From contig NZ_FOKA01000002.1 in assembly GCF_900111925.1 (NCBI RefSeq), forward strand, positions 186,001-250,000: a DNA stretch of 64,000 bases, read 5' to 3'. The position numbers were made by a program, and so were the translations under genes. The notes beneath the pieces are model-generated. The model worked only from the letters and a program-made list of their open reading frames with translations. It did no database searches and had not been told where the DNA came from. Positions within the stretch are counted from its first letter, which is position 1. Each line of letters starts with the position of its first letter. The stretch is from Cellulomonas marina (GTDB lineage: Bacteria; Actinomycetota; Actinomycetes; Actinomycetales; Cellulomonadaceae). Of the stretch, positions 24,010-33,813 are shown piece after piece.

Positions 24010-24372
24010 CGCGGTCCTCCTGTCTCGCACGGGCTCTGGAGTGCCCATCATGGCAGCCGGGGGGTCCCGGCGTCCGTGTGACCTGCCCCCGTTCACCCGG
24101 TAGGACCTGTCGAGGACCTGTCGGGGTGGTCTGCGCCACCGGGGGGTGACGCCCGCGTGACGCGGAGGGGCGGACGGGCGGTGTGGCCGCCCGTCGCACC
24201 CATCGGGTGGGCCGGGACGGGACTGAGGTGTCCCGGGCGGTGCGCCGGGTGTCGTCGGGCGGTGCGGGCGGGGGGTGGGCCGGGCGTCGGCGGGCGGCTT
24301 AGGAGTTCGCCCGGATGTCGGCTAGAGTTCCGGACCGACGCACCCCGCGGGGGCGTCCCGGGTCCCGGGTCC
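24010..24372. promoter_or_regulatory. 363-bp intergenic region between SsgA-family gene and tRNA-Val
   Basis: No ORF is convincing. It holds the SsgA-family promoter, an 11-bp tandem direct repeat (GGACCTGTCG at 24103-24112 and 24114-24123) about 60 bp upstream of that -10 box, a perfect 9-bp inverted repeat (24173-24181 / 24187-24195, loop TGTGG), and the tRNA-Val promoter. Confidence 0.45.
24299..24328 (+). promoter_or_regulatory. Promoter of tRNA-Val (CAC)
   Basis: -35-like TTAGGA (24299-24304), 18-nt spacer, -10 TAGAGT (24323-24328), about 45 nt before the mature tRNA. Confidence 0.6.
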
Positions 24373-24444
24373 GGGCGATTGGCTCAGTGGTAGAGCGCCT
24401 CGTTCACACCGAGGAGGTCACTGGTTCGAACCCAGTATCGCCCA
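24373..24444 (+). tRNA. tRNA-Val (CAC)
   Basis: 72 nt, acceptor GGGCGAT/ATCGCCC identical to tRNA-Val(GAC), anticodon CAC in loop TTCACAC with stem CCTCG/CGAGG, TTCGAAC T-loop, discriminator A. The 3' CCA is not encoded (CCG follows). Confidence 0.96.
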
Positions 24445-24456
24445 CCGCACCGGCGC

Positions 24457-24485
24457 AGGGCCGGCACCGTCACGGTGCCGGCCCT
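24457..24485. terminator. tRNA-Val terminator hairpin
   Basis: Near-continuous palindrome AGGGCCGGCACCGT (24457-24470), C, ACGGTGCCGGCCCT (24472-24485), 12 nt after the tRNA. Confidence 0.75.
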
Positions 24486-24568
24486 CCGTCGTTCTCCGGC
24501 GCGTGACCGGGTGCGCGGCCGGGCGCACACGGGTGTGTGCGTGTGCCGACCGGGTGAGGCCCCGCCGG

Positions 24569-24574
24569 TAGCAT
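24569..24574 (+). promoter_or_regulatory. thrS -10 box
   Basis: TAGCAT, about 50 nt upstream of the thrS GTG; no clear -35. The leader carries the AGGAGG ribosome binding site and no recognised riboswitch or T-box. Confidence 0.4.
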
Positions 24575-24623
24575 CGGGGCCGGTCCGCCGCCCGGGTGGA
24601 CCCGCGCAGAGGAGGCAGCACCG

Positions 24624-26636
24624 GTGCCCGAGCCCATCACCCTCACCGTCGACGGCACGGCCACCACGGTGGAGCCGGGGACGACGGGCACCGACCTGTT
24701 CGGGTCGCGCAAGGACGTCGTCGTCGTCCGCGTCGACGGGGAGCTGCGCGACCTGCACCGCGAGCTGCCGGCGGGTGCCGTCGTCGAGGCCGTCACCATC
24801 GGGTCCCCCGAAGGTCTCGAGGTGCTACGCCACTCCGCCGCGCACGTGCTCGCCCAGGCCGTGCAGGAGGTGAACCCGGCGGCGCGCCTCGGCATCGGCC
24901 CGCCCATCACCGACGGCTTCTACTACGACTTCGACGTCGAGACCCCCTTCACGGCGGAGGACCTGCGCGCCCTGGAGAAGGTCATGGCGCGCATCGTCAA
25001 GGAGGGCCAGACCTTCCGCCGCGTCGACGTCACGGAGGACGAGGCGCGCGCGCTGGAGAAGGAGGAGCCCTACAAGCTCGAGCTCATCGGCCTCAAGGGC
25101 GCGGCGGGCGACGAGGACGGCGCGTCGGTGGAGGTCGGCCTCGGCGGGCTGACCGTCTACCAGAACGTCCGCGGGGCCGGCCGCGAGAGCGAGCAGGTCG
25201 TCTGGCAGGACCTGTGCCGCGGGCCGCACGTGCCCAGCACCCGGGTCCTGGGCAACGGCTTCCAGCTCACCCGCTCGGCCGCGGCGTACTGGCGGGGCAG
25301 CGAGAAGAACCCGCAGCTCCAGCGCGTCTACGGCACCGCCTGGCCGACGAAGGACGAGCTCAAGGCCCACCTCGACCGGCTGGCCGAGGCCGAGCGCCGC
25401 GACCACCGCCGGCTGGGCACCGAGCTCGACCTGTTCTCCTTCCCCGACGAGATCGGCTCCGGCCTCGCGGTCTTCCACCCGCGCGGCGGGATCGTGCGCA
25501 TGGAGATGGAGGAGTACTCCCGGCGCCGGCACGTCCAGGCGGGCTACTCCTTCGTCAACACCCCGCACATCACGAAGGAGCACCTGTTCCAGGTGTCGGG
25601 GCACCTCGACTGGTACGCCGAGGGCATGTACCCGCCCATGCAGCTCGACGAGGAGCGCGACGCCGACGGCACCGTGCGCAAGCAGGGGCAGAACTACTAC
25701 CTCAAGCCCATGAACTGCCCCATGCACAACCTCGTCTTCGCCGCGCGGGGGCGCTCGTACCGCGAGCTGCCGCTGCGGCTGTTCGAGTTCGGGACGGTGT
25801 ACCGGTACGAGAAGTCGGGCGTCGTGCACGGCATGACCCGCGCGCGCGGCTTCACCCAGGACGACGCGCACATCTACTGCACCCGCGAGCAGATGGCCGG
25901 TGAGCTCACGAGCCTGCTGACCTTCGTCCTCGACCTGCTCAAGGACTACGGCCTCGAGGACTTCTACCTCGAGCTGTCCACCCGCAACCCCGAGAAGTCG
26001 GTGGGGTCCGACGAGGCGTGGGAGGAGGCGACGGAGACGCTGCGCTCCGTCGCGGAGGCGTCGGGCCTGCAGCTCGTGCCGGACCCCGGCGGCGCCGCGT
26101 TCTACGGCCCGAAGATCTCCGTGCAGGCCAAGGACGCCATCGGCCGGACCTGGCAGATGTCGACGATCCAGCTCGACTTCAACCTGCCCGAGCGGTTCGA
26201 GCTCGAGTACACCGCCCCCGACGGCACCCGGCAGCGGCCCGTCATGATCCACCGCGCGCTGTTCGGCTCCATCGAGCGGTTCTTCGCCGTGCTGACCGAG
26301 CACTACGCCGGCGCGTTCCCCGCCTGGCTCGCGCCGGTCCAGGTGCTGGCCATCCCCGTCGCGGAGCCCTTCGAGGGCTACCTCGCGGAGCTCGTCGAGC
26401 GCCTGCGCGCCGAGGGGATCCGCGCCGAGGTCGACCGCTCGGACGACCGGTTCGGCAAGAAGATCCGCAACGCCGCCAAGGAGAAGGTGCCGTTCGTGCT
26501 CATCGCCGGCGGCGAGGACGTCGAGGCCGGCGCCGTGTCGTTCCGCTTCCGGGACGGGCGCCAGGAGAACGGCGTGCCCGTCGACGAGGCGGTCGCGCGC
26601 GTGCTGGCCGCCGTGCGGGACCGGGTCCAGGTCTGA
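24624..26636 (+). CDS. thrS: Threonyl-tRNA synthetase
   Basis: A 670-residue class II synthetase. It has an N-terminal TGS domain (1-62), the SAD editing domain with zinc/editing residues HSAAH (H70, H74) and [10 protein letters not shown], the catalytic core with motif 2 ([20 protein letters not shown]) and the zinc ligand region NCPMHNLVF, motif 3 ([16 protein letters not shown]), and an anticodon-binding domain at the end. GTG start with AGGAGG upstream. It heads the conserved thrS-HIT-pgsA-patA-pimA block of actinobacteria. Length is normal for the family. Confidence 0.97.
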   Translation: MPEPITLTVDGTATTVEPGTTGTDLFGSRKDVVVVRVDGELRDLHRELPAGAVVEAVTIGSPEGLEVLRHSAAHVLAQAVQEVNPAARLGIGPPITDGFYYDFDVETPFTAEDLRALEKVMARIVKEGQTFRRVDVTEDEARALEKEEPYKLELIGLKGAAGDEDGASVEVGLGGLTVYQNVRGAGRESEQVVWQDLCRGPHVPSTRVLGNGFQLTRSAAAYWRGSEKNPQLQRVYGTAWPTKDELKAHLDRLAEAERRDHRRLGTELDLFSFPDEIGSGLAVFHPRGGIVRMEMEEYSRRRHVQAGYSFVNTPHITKEHLFQVSGHLDWYAEGMYPPMQLDEERDADGTVRKQGQNYYLKPMNCPMHNLVFAARGRSYRELPLRLFEFGTVYRYEKSGVVHGMTRARGFTQDDAHIYCTREQMAGELTSLLTFVLDLLKDYGLEDFYLELSTRNPEKSVGSDEAWEEATETLRSVAEASGLQLVPDPGGAAFYGPKISVQAKDAIGRTWQMSTIQLDFNLPERFELEYTAPDGTRQRPVMIHRALFGSIERFFAVLTEHYAGAFPAWLAPVQVLAIPVAEPFEGYLAELVERLRAEGIRAEVDRSDDRFGKKIRNAAKEKVPFVLIAGGEDVEAGAVSFRFRDGRQENGVPVDEAVARVLAAVRDRVQV

Positions 26637-26637
26637 C

Positions 26638-27267
26638 GTGACGGGGACGGGCGCGCAGGGGGCGGCGGACGGAGAGACGGACGGACGGGCGGGCGGACAG
26701 GTGGACGGGGACGGCGGCGACGTCGTCGTCGAGCGGCCGGAGGACCGGCCCGGCGTGCCCGACGGGTTCGGCCGGCTCTGGGTGCCGCACCGGATGGCCT
26801 ACATCGGCGGGGAGGGCAAGCCCGAGGACGACGCCGCCGGCTCCGGCTGCCCGTTCTGCCGGGTGCAGAGCCTGCCCGACGAGGAGGGGCTCGTCGTCGC
26901 GCGGGGCGAGGTCGCGTTCGTCGTCCTCAACCTCTACCCGTACAACAGCGGTCACCTGCTCGTCTGCCCCGACCGGCATGTCGCCGACTACACCGACCTG
27001 ACGCCGGAGGAGATCGACGAGGTGGCCCGGCTGACCCAGACGGCGATGCGAGTCGTGCGCGCGGTGTCGCACCCGGCCGGCTTCAACCTCGGCATGAACC
27101 AGGGCGACGTCGCGGGCGCCGGCATCGCCGCACACCTGCACCAGCACGTCGTGCCGCGCTGGGCCGGGGACGCGAACTTCCTGCCCATCGTCGGCCGCAG
27201 CCGCGCCCTGCCCGAGCTGCTCGCCGACACCCGCGACCGGCTCGCCGCCGCCTGGCCCCGGGGCTGA
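26638..27267 (+). CDS. HIT-family nucleotide hydrolase/phosphorylase
   Basis: A 209-residue HIT protein with the catalytic histidine triad HLHQH (H166, H168, H170). CPFC (C71-C74) suggests a zinc site, and the length matches the AP4A phosphorylase-like protein (Rv2613c type) found between thrS and pgsA in mycobacteria. The first ~35 residues are a low-complexity Gly/Asp-rich tail. It begins 1 nt after the thrS stop and was likely transcribed with it. Confidence 0.9.
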   Translation: MTGTGAQGAADGETDGRAGGQVDGDGGDVVVERPEDRPGVPDGFGRLWVPHRMAYIGGEGKPEDDAAGSGCPFCRVQSLPDEEGLVVARGEVAFVVLNLYPYNSGHLLVCPDRHVADYTDLTPEEIDEVARLTQTAMRVVRAVSHPAGFNLGMNQGDVAGAGIAAHLHQHVVPRWAGDANFLPIVGRSRALPELLADTRDRLAAAWPRG

Positions 27268-27272
27268 CCGCC

Positions 27273-27887
27273 GTGCTCGACCGTCTGCGCGGCCTCATGA
27301 CCGCGCTGTTCACGCCGCTGGCCCGCACGCTGCTCCGCGCGGGCGTGTCGCCGGACGCCGTCACCGTGACCGGCACGCTGGTCGTCGTCGTCACCGCGCT
27401 CGTCGCGTTCCCCACCGGCCATCTCCTGCTCGGGGCCGTCGTCATCGGCGTCTTCGTCCTCACCGACTCCCTCGACGGGGTGATGGCGCGCCTGCAGGGC
27501 CGCTCCGGACCCTGGGGGGCGTTCCTCGACTCGACGCTCGACCGGTTCGGCGACGGCGCCATCTTCGCCGGGCTGCTGCTGTGGGCCCTGGGCCGCGACG
27601 ACGACGCCACCGCCGTGGCGGCCCTCGCGTGCCTCGTGCTCGGCTCGGTCGTGCCCTACGCGCGGGCGCGCGCCGAGGGCCTGGGCATGACGGCGGCCGT
27701 CGGCATCGCCGAGCGGGCGGACCGGCTCCTGGTGACGCTGCTGGCCACGGCCCTGGTCGGGCTCGGGCTGCCGCACGCGGTGCTGACGGTCGTGCTCGCC
27801 CTGCTCGCGGTGGCCTCGGCCGTGACCGTCGGCCAGCGCATGGCGACCGTGCGCCGGCAGGCCGTCGGGACGGCGGGGCGGCGGTGA
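27273..27887 (+). CDS. pgsA: Phosphatidylinositol phosphate synthase (CDP-alcohol phosphotransferase)
   Basis: A 204-residue, six-helix membrane enzyme. The full CDP-OH-P signature is present: D65, D68-G69, A72-R73, G82, D86 and D90. In actinobacteria the copy located between the HIT gene and patA/pimA transfers inositol-1-phosphate onto CDP-diacylglycerol, giving PIP, the precursor of PI and PI mannosides. The context supports this over phosphatidylglycerophosphate synthesis. GTGA overlap with the next gene. Confidence 0.92.
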   Translation: MLDRLRGLMTALFTPLARTLLRAGVSPDAVTVTGTLVVVVTALVAFPTGHLLLGAVVIGVFVLTDSLDGVMARLQGRSGPWGAFLDSTLDRFGDGAIFAGLLLWALGRDDDATAVAALACLVLGSVVPYARARAEGLGMTAAVGIAERADRLLVTLLATALVGLGLPHAVLTVVLALLAVASAVTVGQRMATVRRQAVGTAGRR

Positions 27888-28879
27888 GCCGGCCGCGGCT
27901 GCCCGTCGGTCGCGCGTTCGCGCTCGCGTGGCGGTGGGCGGGCCGCGTGCCGGGACCGGTGCTGCGCGGGGTGTGCGCGCTCGTCGCCGACGTCACCTGG
28001 CTGCGCCACGGCGCCGGGGTGCGGCGGCTGGAGGCCAACCTCGCGCGGGTGCGGCCCGACCTGGACGGGCCCGCGGTCCGGCGGCTGAGCCGGCGCGGCA
28101 TGCGGTCCTACCTGCGCTACTACGGGGAGGCCTTCGCGGTCGCCGCCTGGCCGGCCGACGTCCTCGCCGCGCGCGTCCGCGCGGAGGGGCGCGAGCACCT
28201 CCAGCGCCACCTCGACGCCGGCCGGTCCCCGGTCCTGGCGCTGGGGCACATGGGCAACTGGGACCTCGCGGGCGCGTGGGCCACGACGCACCTGGCGCCG
28301 GTGACGACCGTCGCGGAGCGGCTGGAGCCCGAGGAGGTCTTCACCGAGTTCCTGCGCTTCCGCGAGGGCCTCGGCATGCAGATCCTGCCGCTGACGGGCG
28401 GGGAGGACGTCTTCCGCGGGCTGGTGCGGGCGGTGCGGTCACCGGGCCGGGTGGTGCCGCTCCTCGCCGACCGGGACCTCACCGCGCGGGGCGTCGAGGT
28501 GCGGCTCGCCGGCCGGCCCGCCCGGGTCGCGGCCGGCCCGGCCGCGCTGGCGCTCGGCACGGGCGCGCCCCTGCACGCGGTGGTGCTGCACTACGAGCGG
28601 CTGCACGGCGCGCGCCGCCGCGCCGCCCGGTCGCCGTGGGGTCTCGTCGTCCGGTTCTCCCCGGAGCTGCCGGTGCCGACCGGGATGCCCCGCGCGGCCG
28701 CCGTCGCCGTGCTCACGCAGACCTGGGTCGACGTGCTCGAGGCGGGCGTGCGGGAGCACCCCGAGGACTGGCACATGCTGCAGCGGGTCTTCGTCGAGGA
28801 CCTCGACCCCGCGCGCGACGCGGCGGTCCGCGCGACGACGGTACCGACGCCGGCGCCGACGACGGCGGTCGGGCCGTGA
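27884..28879 (+). CDS. Phosphatidylinositol mannoside acyltransferase (PatA-like)
   Basis: A 331-residue member of the LpxL/HtrB acyltransferase family. The catalytic His-Asp/Glu pair lies in LALGHMGNWDLAGAW, and DRDLTARGVEVRLAGRPA is the second family motif. It acylates the mannose of PIM in mycobacteria (Rv2611c); position between pgsA and pimA with 4-bp overlaps on both sides supports the same job. A membrane-associated N-terminal helix is likely. The last ~25 residues are low complexity. Confidence 0.9.
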   Translation: MSRPRLPVGRAFALAWRWAGRVPGPVLRGVCALVADVTWLRHGAGVRRLEANLARVRPDLDGPAVRRLSRRGMRSYLRYYGEAFAVAAWPADVLAARVRAEGREHLQRHLDAGRSPVLALGHMGNWDLAGAWATTHLAPVTTVAERLEPEEVFTEFLRFREGLGMQILPLTGGEDVFRGLVRAVRSPGRVVPLLADRDLTARGVEVRLAGRPARVAAGPAALALGTGAPLHAVVLHYERLHGARRRAARSPWGLVVRFSPELPVPTGMPRAAAVAVLTQTWVDVLEAGVREHPEDWHMLQRVFVEDLDPARDAAVRATTVPTPAPTTAVGP

Positions 28880-30126
28880 GCGTCGCGGACCGGGCGCCGG
28901 TGCGGCCGTTGCGCGTCGGGATCGTCTGCCCGTACTCCTTCGACGTGCCCGGGGGGGTCCAGTTCCACGTCCGCGACCTGGCGGAGGCCCTGCTCGCGCG
29001 CGGCCACGAGGTGTCGGTGCTGGCGCCCGCCGACGAGGACACCCCCGTCCCGCCCTGGATGGTGGCGGCCGGGCGCGCGGTCCCGGTCCGGTACAACGGG
29101 TCGGTCGCGCGCCTCACGTTCGGCCCCGTGACCGCGGCCCGCGTCCGCCGATGGGTGGGGTCGGGGGAGTTCGACGTGCTGCACCTGCACGAGCCCGTGA
29201 CCCCGAGCCTGTCGCTGCTGGCGCTGTGGATCGCGGACGGGCCCGTCGTGGCGACGTTCCACACCGCGCTGCAGCGGTCCCGGTCGCTGCAGATGGCCTA
29301 CCCGCTCGTGCGCCAGTCGCTGGAGAAGATCTCGGCCCGCGTCGCCGTGTCCGAGGACGCGCGGCGCACCCTCGTCGAGCACCTGGGCGGCGACGCGGTC
29401 GTCATCCCCAACGGCGTCTGGACGGGCACCTTCGCCGCCGCGCGGCCCGACCCGCGCTGGACCGGCACGCCCGAGCGGCCCACGGTGGCGTTCCTCGGCC
29501 GGCTCGACGAGCCCCGCAAGGGCCTGGGCGTGCTCCTCGCGGCGGTGCCGCGCGTGCTCGCGGCGCACCCCGGCGCGCGGTTCCTCGTCGCCGGCCGGGG
29601 GGAGACGGACGCCGACGACGTCCGGGAGCTGCTCGGCGACGCGGCGGCTGCGGTCGAGCTGCTCGGCGGCGTCAGCGACGAGGAGAAGGCGGCCCTCCTG
29701 TCCTCCGTCGACGTGTACTGCGCGCCGCAGACGGGCGGGGAGAGCTTCGGCATCGTCCTCGTCGAGGCGATGGCCGCGGGGGCGACGGTCGTCGCCAGCG
29801 ACCTCGGCGCCTTCTCGCGCGTGCTCGACGACGGTGCCGCCGGGGTCCTGTTCCGCACGGGCGACGCCGACGACCTCGGGGCGACGCTCGTGCGGGTGCT
29901 CGGGGACCCGGCGCTGCGGGACCGCGTCCGCGAGGCCGCGGACCGGACGGTGCCGCGCTACGACTGGTCCGTGGTGACCGACCGGGTCCTGGCGGTGTAC
30001 GAGATGATCGTCGAGGGCCGGGACGCACCCGTGGGGGAGGACCCGGCCTCACTGCGGGGGGCGCGCCTGCGCCGGCTCACCCGCACCTGGGGCGAGGAGC
30101 GCGTGCGGCTGCGGGGTGACGCGTGA
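28876..30126 (+). CDS. pimA: Phosphatidylinositol mannosyltransferase
   Basis: A 416-residue GT4-fold glycosyltransferase. The N-terminus VGIVCPYSFDVPGGVQFHVRDLAEALLARGHEV is the hallmark of PimA (GDP-mannose:PI mannosyltransferase), and the donor-site ESFGIVLVEAMAAGATVVASD is typical of GT4 enzymes. It adds the first mannose to phosphatidylinositol at the inner membrane face. It overlaps both neighbours by 4 bp, completing a pgsA-patA-pimA operon. Confidence 0.95.
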   Translation: MSVADRAPVRPLRVGIVCPYSFDVPGGVQFHVRDLAEALLARGHEVSVLAPADEDTPVPPWMVAAGRAVPVRYNGSVARLTFGPVTAARVRRWVGSGEFDVLHLHEPVTPSLSLLALWIADGPVVATFHTALQRSRSLQMAYPLVRQSLEKISARVAVSEDARRTLVEHLGGDAVVIPNGVWTGTFAAARPDPRWTGTPERPTVAFLGRLDEPRKGLGVLLAAVPRVLAAHPGARFLVAGRGETDADDVRELLGDAAAAVELLGGVSDEEKAALLSSVDVYCAPQTGGESFGIVLVEAMAAGATVVASDLGAFSRVLDDGAAGVLFRTGDADDLGATLVRVLGDPALRDRVREAADRTVPRYDWSVVTDRVLAVYEMIVEGRDAPVGEDPASLRGARLRRLTRTWGEERVRLRGDA

Positions 30127-30818
30127 CGACGGACGTGGGCGTGATCGTCCTCGGGGTGGGCGCCCTGCTGGTGTGGGTCGTGTGGGTCGCCGCGTCGCGG
30201 CTCGACCGGCTCCACCGCAAGGTCGGCGCCTCGCGCGCGGTGCTGGACACCCAGCTCGTCCGGCGCGCCACGGCCGCCGCCGAGCTGGCGACGTCCGGGC
30301 TGCTCGACCCGGTGAGCTCGGTGCTCGTCGGCGAGGCGGCGCTGGCGGCGCTGGCCTGCGGCGGGACCGACGCCGAGACGGAGGTCGTGCTACCGGAGGA
30401 GCTGCGTGCGCTGCTGGTCGAGGCCGGTACCCCGCCGCCGGCCGGTCCCCGGCCGCTGCGGCCGACGAGCGGCGCGCCGCGCCTCCCGCTGCGCGAGGAG
30501 CGCGCCCGGGAGCGCGCCCGCGCCGAGAGCGAGCTGACGAACACGCTGCGCACCGTGCTCGACGAGCCCGAGGAGGTCGCCGCGCTGCGGGCGGAGCCCG
30601 GCGGGGACGAGCTGCTCGACGACCTCGCGGCCGCCTGGTACCGGGTGCAGCTCGCGCGGCGGTTCCACAACGAGGCCGTCGCGCAGACGCAGCGGCTGCG
30701 GCGCGGCGTGCTCGTGCGGGCGCTGCGCCTGGCCGGGCACGCGCCGATGCCCCGGACGCTGGAGCTCGACGACTCCTGGCCGGCGGCCTTCGCCGACCCG
30801 TCGCCGGCGGCGCGCTGA
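30123..30818 (+). CDS. LemA-like single-pass membrane protein
   Basis: A 231-residue protein with one N-terminal membrane segment (VGVIVLGVGALLVWVVWVA) followed by a long helical domain. LDRLHRKVGASRAVLDTQLVRRA and WYRVQLARRFHNEAVAQTQRLRR resemble LemA proteins, but the region between is long and Pro/Arg rich. It is coupled to pimA by a 4-bp overlap. Proteins of this sort follow pimA in many actinobacteria, with unknown function; a role in envelope lipid assembly is inference. Confidence 0.7.
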   Translation: MTTDVGVIVLGVGALLVWVVWVAASRLDRLHRKVGASRAVLDTQLVRRATAAAELATSGLLDPVSSVLVGEAALAALACGGTDAETEVVLPEELRALLVEAGTPPPAGPRPLRPTSGAPRLPLREERARERARAESELTNTLRTVLDEPEEVAALRAEPGGDELLDDLAAAWYRVQLARRFHNEAVAQTQRLRRGVLVRALRLAGHAPMPRTLELDDSWPAAFADPSPAAR

Positions 30819-30878
30819 CGCCGGACGACCGCGCGCGGGGGACCTGAGACGTCGCCCCGGCGCCCGCGGGGCCGGGCC

Positions 30879-30884
30879 TACCAT
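30879..30884 (+). promoter_or_regulatory. pdxS -10 box
   Basis: TACCAT about 55 nt before the pdxS start codon; separates pdxS transcription from the pimA operon. Confidence 0.4.
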
Positions 30885-30940
30885 GGGCGCATCCACCACC
30901 GCCGCGCCGGCGACCCCGGCCTGGACCAGCGAGGCATGCC

Positions 30941-31866
<926 letters not shown>

Positions 31867-31870
<4 letters not shown>

Positions 31871-32448
31871 GCGACGCGCCCTCCGGCGCGCGCAGCCACC
31901 TCGAGGGCGGCGGCCCGGTGCACGGCCCCGGCAGCCACTGGCAGCCGGGGCCGGACGGCGTCCTGCGGCGGCGCGCCGCGCGCGTGATCCTCGTCGACGC
32001 CCAGGACCGGGTCCTGCTCCTGCGCGGGCACGACGTCGACCAGCCCGAGCGGTCGTGGTGGTTCACCGTCGGCGGCGGGCTGGACCCCGACGAGAGCAGC
32101 CGGGCCGCGGCCGTGCGGGAGGTCCGGGAGGAGACGGGCCTCGTCGTCGACGACGCCGACCTCGTCGGGCCGGTGCTCACGCGGTCGGCCGTGTTCGACT
32201 TCGCCGCCGCCCACCTGTGGCAGGACGAGGAGTTCTTCCTCGCCCGCGTCGACGAGGCCGCCGCGCTCAGCCGCGAGGGCTGGACCGCGATGGAGCTCGA
32301 CGTCATCGACGAGGTGCGGTGGTGGAACCTCGACGACCTCGCGCGGGTCGAGATCGAGGTGTTCCCGGCGGACCTCGTCGCGCTCGTGCGGCCGCTGCTG
32401 GCGGGCTGGGACGGGGTGACACGGCACCTGGGTCTCGTCGAGGAGTAG
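31867..32448 (+). CDS. Nudix hydrolase
   Basis: A 193-residue Nudix protein with the complete Nudix box ([18 protein letters not shown] then REETGL). The N-terminus contains [21 protein letters not shown]. Substrate cannot be predicted; nucleoside diphosphate-X compounds are usual. Translation is coupled to pdxS, so a link to PLP or nucleotide housekeeping is possible. WWFTVGGG and [10 protein letters not shown] are typical of ADP-ribose or dinucleotide Nudix members. Confidence 0.9.
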
Positions 32449-32466
32449 GGCCCGCCGTCGCGGCCG

Positions 32467-32501
32467 GGTGTGACGGCCTGGTGTGACGTACGGGTGTGAC
32501 G
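32467..32501. promoter_or_regulatory. Three direct repeats upstream of aminotransferase gene
   Basis: GGTGTGACG occurs perfectly at 32467-32475, 32480-32488 and 32493-32501: an exact 13-bp period with 4-bp spacers. The array ends 43 bp before the predicted -10 box (TAGGGT, 32545-32550) of the aminotransferase gene. This looks like a multi-site activator or repressor region. No cognate regulator gene is adjacent. Confidence 0.55.
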
Positions 32502-32556
32502 TCGTCGTCGTACCGGGTGGTAACGCCGACCGGCGGCGCGGCGCTAGGGTCCGGTC

Positions 32557-33792
32557 GTGCCCACGACGTCCCGCGCCGCCGCCACCGTCCCGCGCTCGGG
32601 GATCCGCCTGCTCATGGAGCTCGCGCTGCGCGACCCCGGCGCGATCCACCTCGAGATCGGCGAGCCGGACCTGCGCACGCCGGCGCACGTCGTCGAGGCG
32701 GCCGCGGCCGCGGCGCGGGCCGGGCACACCGGCTACACCTCGTCCGTCGGCACCGACGCGGTGCGGGCGGTGCTCGCCGACGTCGTGACGCGGTCCACGG
32801 GACGGAGCACGTCCGCCGACGAGGTCGTCGTCACGCACGGCGCCATGAACGGGCTCGCGCTGGCGTTCGCGGCGCTGCTCAGCCCGGGCGAGACGCTGCT
32901 CCTGCCCGACCCCGAGTTCCCGAACTGGCGCATGGCCGCCGTCGCGGCGGGACTTGACGTCGCCACCTACCCGTGCCTGCCCGAGCACGGGTTCGTGCCG
33001 CGGCCCGAGGACGTCGAGGCGGCCCTCACGCCGACGACCCGCGCGATCCTGCTGAACTCGCCGAACAACCCGACCGGGGCGGTCTACCCGCGCGAGGTCG
33101 TCGAGGCGTTCGTCGACCTCGCCCGTCGGCACGACCTGTGGCTGCTGTCCGACGAGTGCTACGACGCGATCACGTTCGACGCGGAGCACGTCAGCCCGCT
33201 GTCCCTCGACACGGACGGCCGCGTGGTGGTGTTCCGGACGATGTCGAAGACCTACGCGATGACCGGCTGGCGGCTGGGCTACGCGGTCGTGCCCGACGGC
33301 CGCGCGCTCGACCTCATGGGTCACCTCGCGGAGGCCACCGTCGCGTGCCCGTCGAGCGTCTCCCAGCAGGCCGCGGTCGCCGCGGTGACGGGCCCGCAGG
33401 ACGCGGTGGCCGACGCCGTGGCGTCCTACCGCTCCCGGCGTGACGCCGCCGTGGACCTGCTGACGCGGCGCGGGATCGCGTGCGTGCGTCCCGACGGCGC
33501 GTTCTACCTCATGGTCGACGTGGGTGTCGCCGACACGGACGCGTTCGCGCTGCGGCTCCTGCGCGAGCGGCACGTCGCGGTGGCGCCGGGCGCGACCTTC
33601 GGGTCCGCGGCCGCCGGCATGGTCAGGGTGAGCCTGGCCGCCGCCCCGGCCGACCTCCTGGAGGGGCTCGGGCGGCTCGCCGACCAGGTCGACGCGGACC
33701 GGGCGGCGGGGGTGGCGCGGGTCGCTCCCGTCGCAGACGCGGCCGGGGGACGGGTCGGCGTCGGCGCTCCCGTCACCGCTCCCGTCGGCTGA
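32557..33792 (+). CDS. Class I/II PLP-dependent aminotransferase
   Basis: A 411-residue aspartate-aminotransferase-fold enzyme. The PLP lysine is K231 in TMSKTYAMTGWRLGYAV; N171 (SPNNPTG), D199 and Y202 (SDECYD) and R239 are the expected cofactor and substrate contacts. Substrate is unknown. The GTG lies 6 nt after TAGGGT, so the mRNA is predicted to be leaderless, and three 13-bp-spaced repeats precede it. The C-terminal ~45 residues are a low-complexity Ala/Val/Gly tail. It is convergent with kynureninase. Confidence 0.9.
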   Translation: MPTTSRAAATVPRSGIRLLMELALRDPGAIHLEIGEPDLRTPAHVVEAAAAAARAGHTGYTSSVGTDAVRAVLADVVTRSTGRSTSADEVVVTHGAMNGLALAFAALLSPGETLLLPDPEFPNWRMAAVAAGLDVATYPCLPEHGFVPRPEDVEAALTPTTRAILLNSPNNPTGAVYPREVVEAFVDLARRHDLWLLSDECYDAITFDAEHVSPLSLDTDGRVVVFRTMSKTYAMTGWRLGYAVVPDGRALDLMGHLAEATVACPSSVSQQAAVAAVTGPQDAVADAVASYRSRRDAAVDLLTRRGIACVRPDGAFYLMVDVGVADTDAFALRLLRERHVAVAPGATFGSAAAGMVRVSLAAAPADLLEGLGRLADQVDADRAAGVARVAPVADAAGGRVGVGAPVTAPVG

Positions 33793-33813
33793 GCCGGCGG
33801 CTGACCGCGCCGG

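Noticed and set aside
24485-24623. T-box or riboswitch in front of thrS
   Set aside because: No T-box (UGGN) bulge or stem I pattern is visible, and the leader is only ~50 nt.
32467-32501. CRISPR-like array
   Set aside because: The repeat is only 9 bp with 4-bp spacers and there are no cas genes; a regulatory site is more likely.
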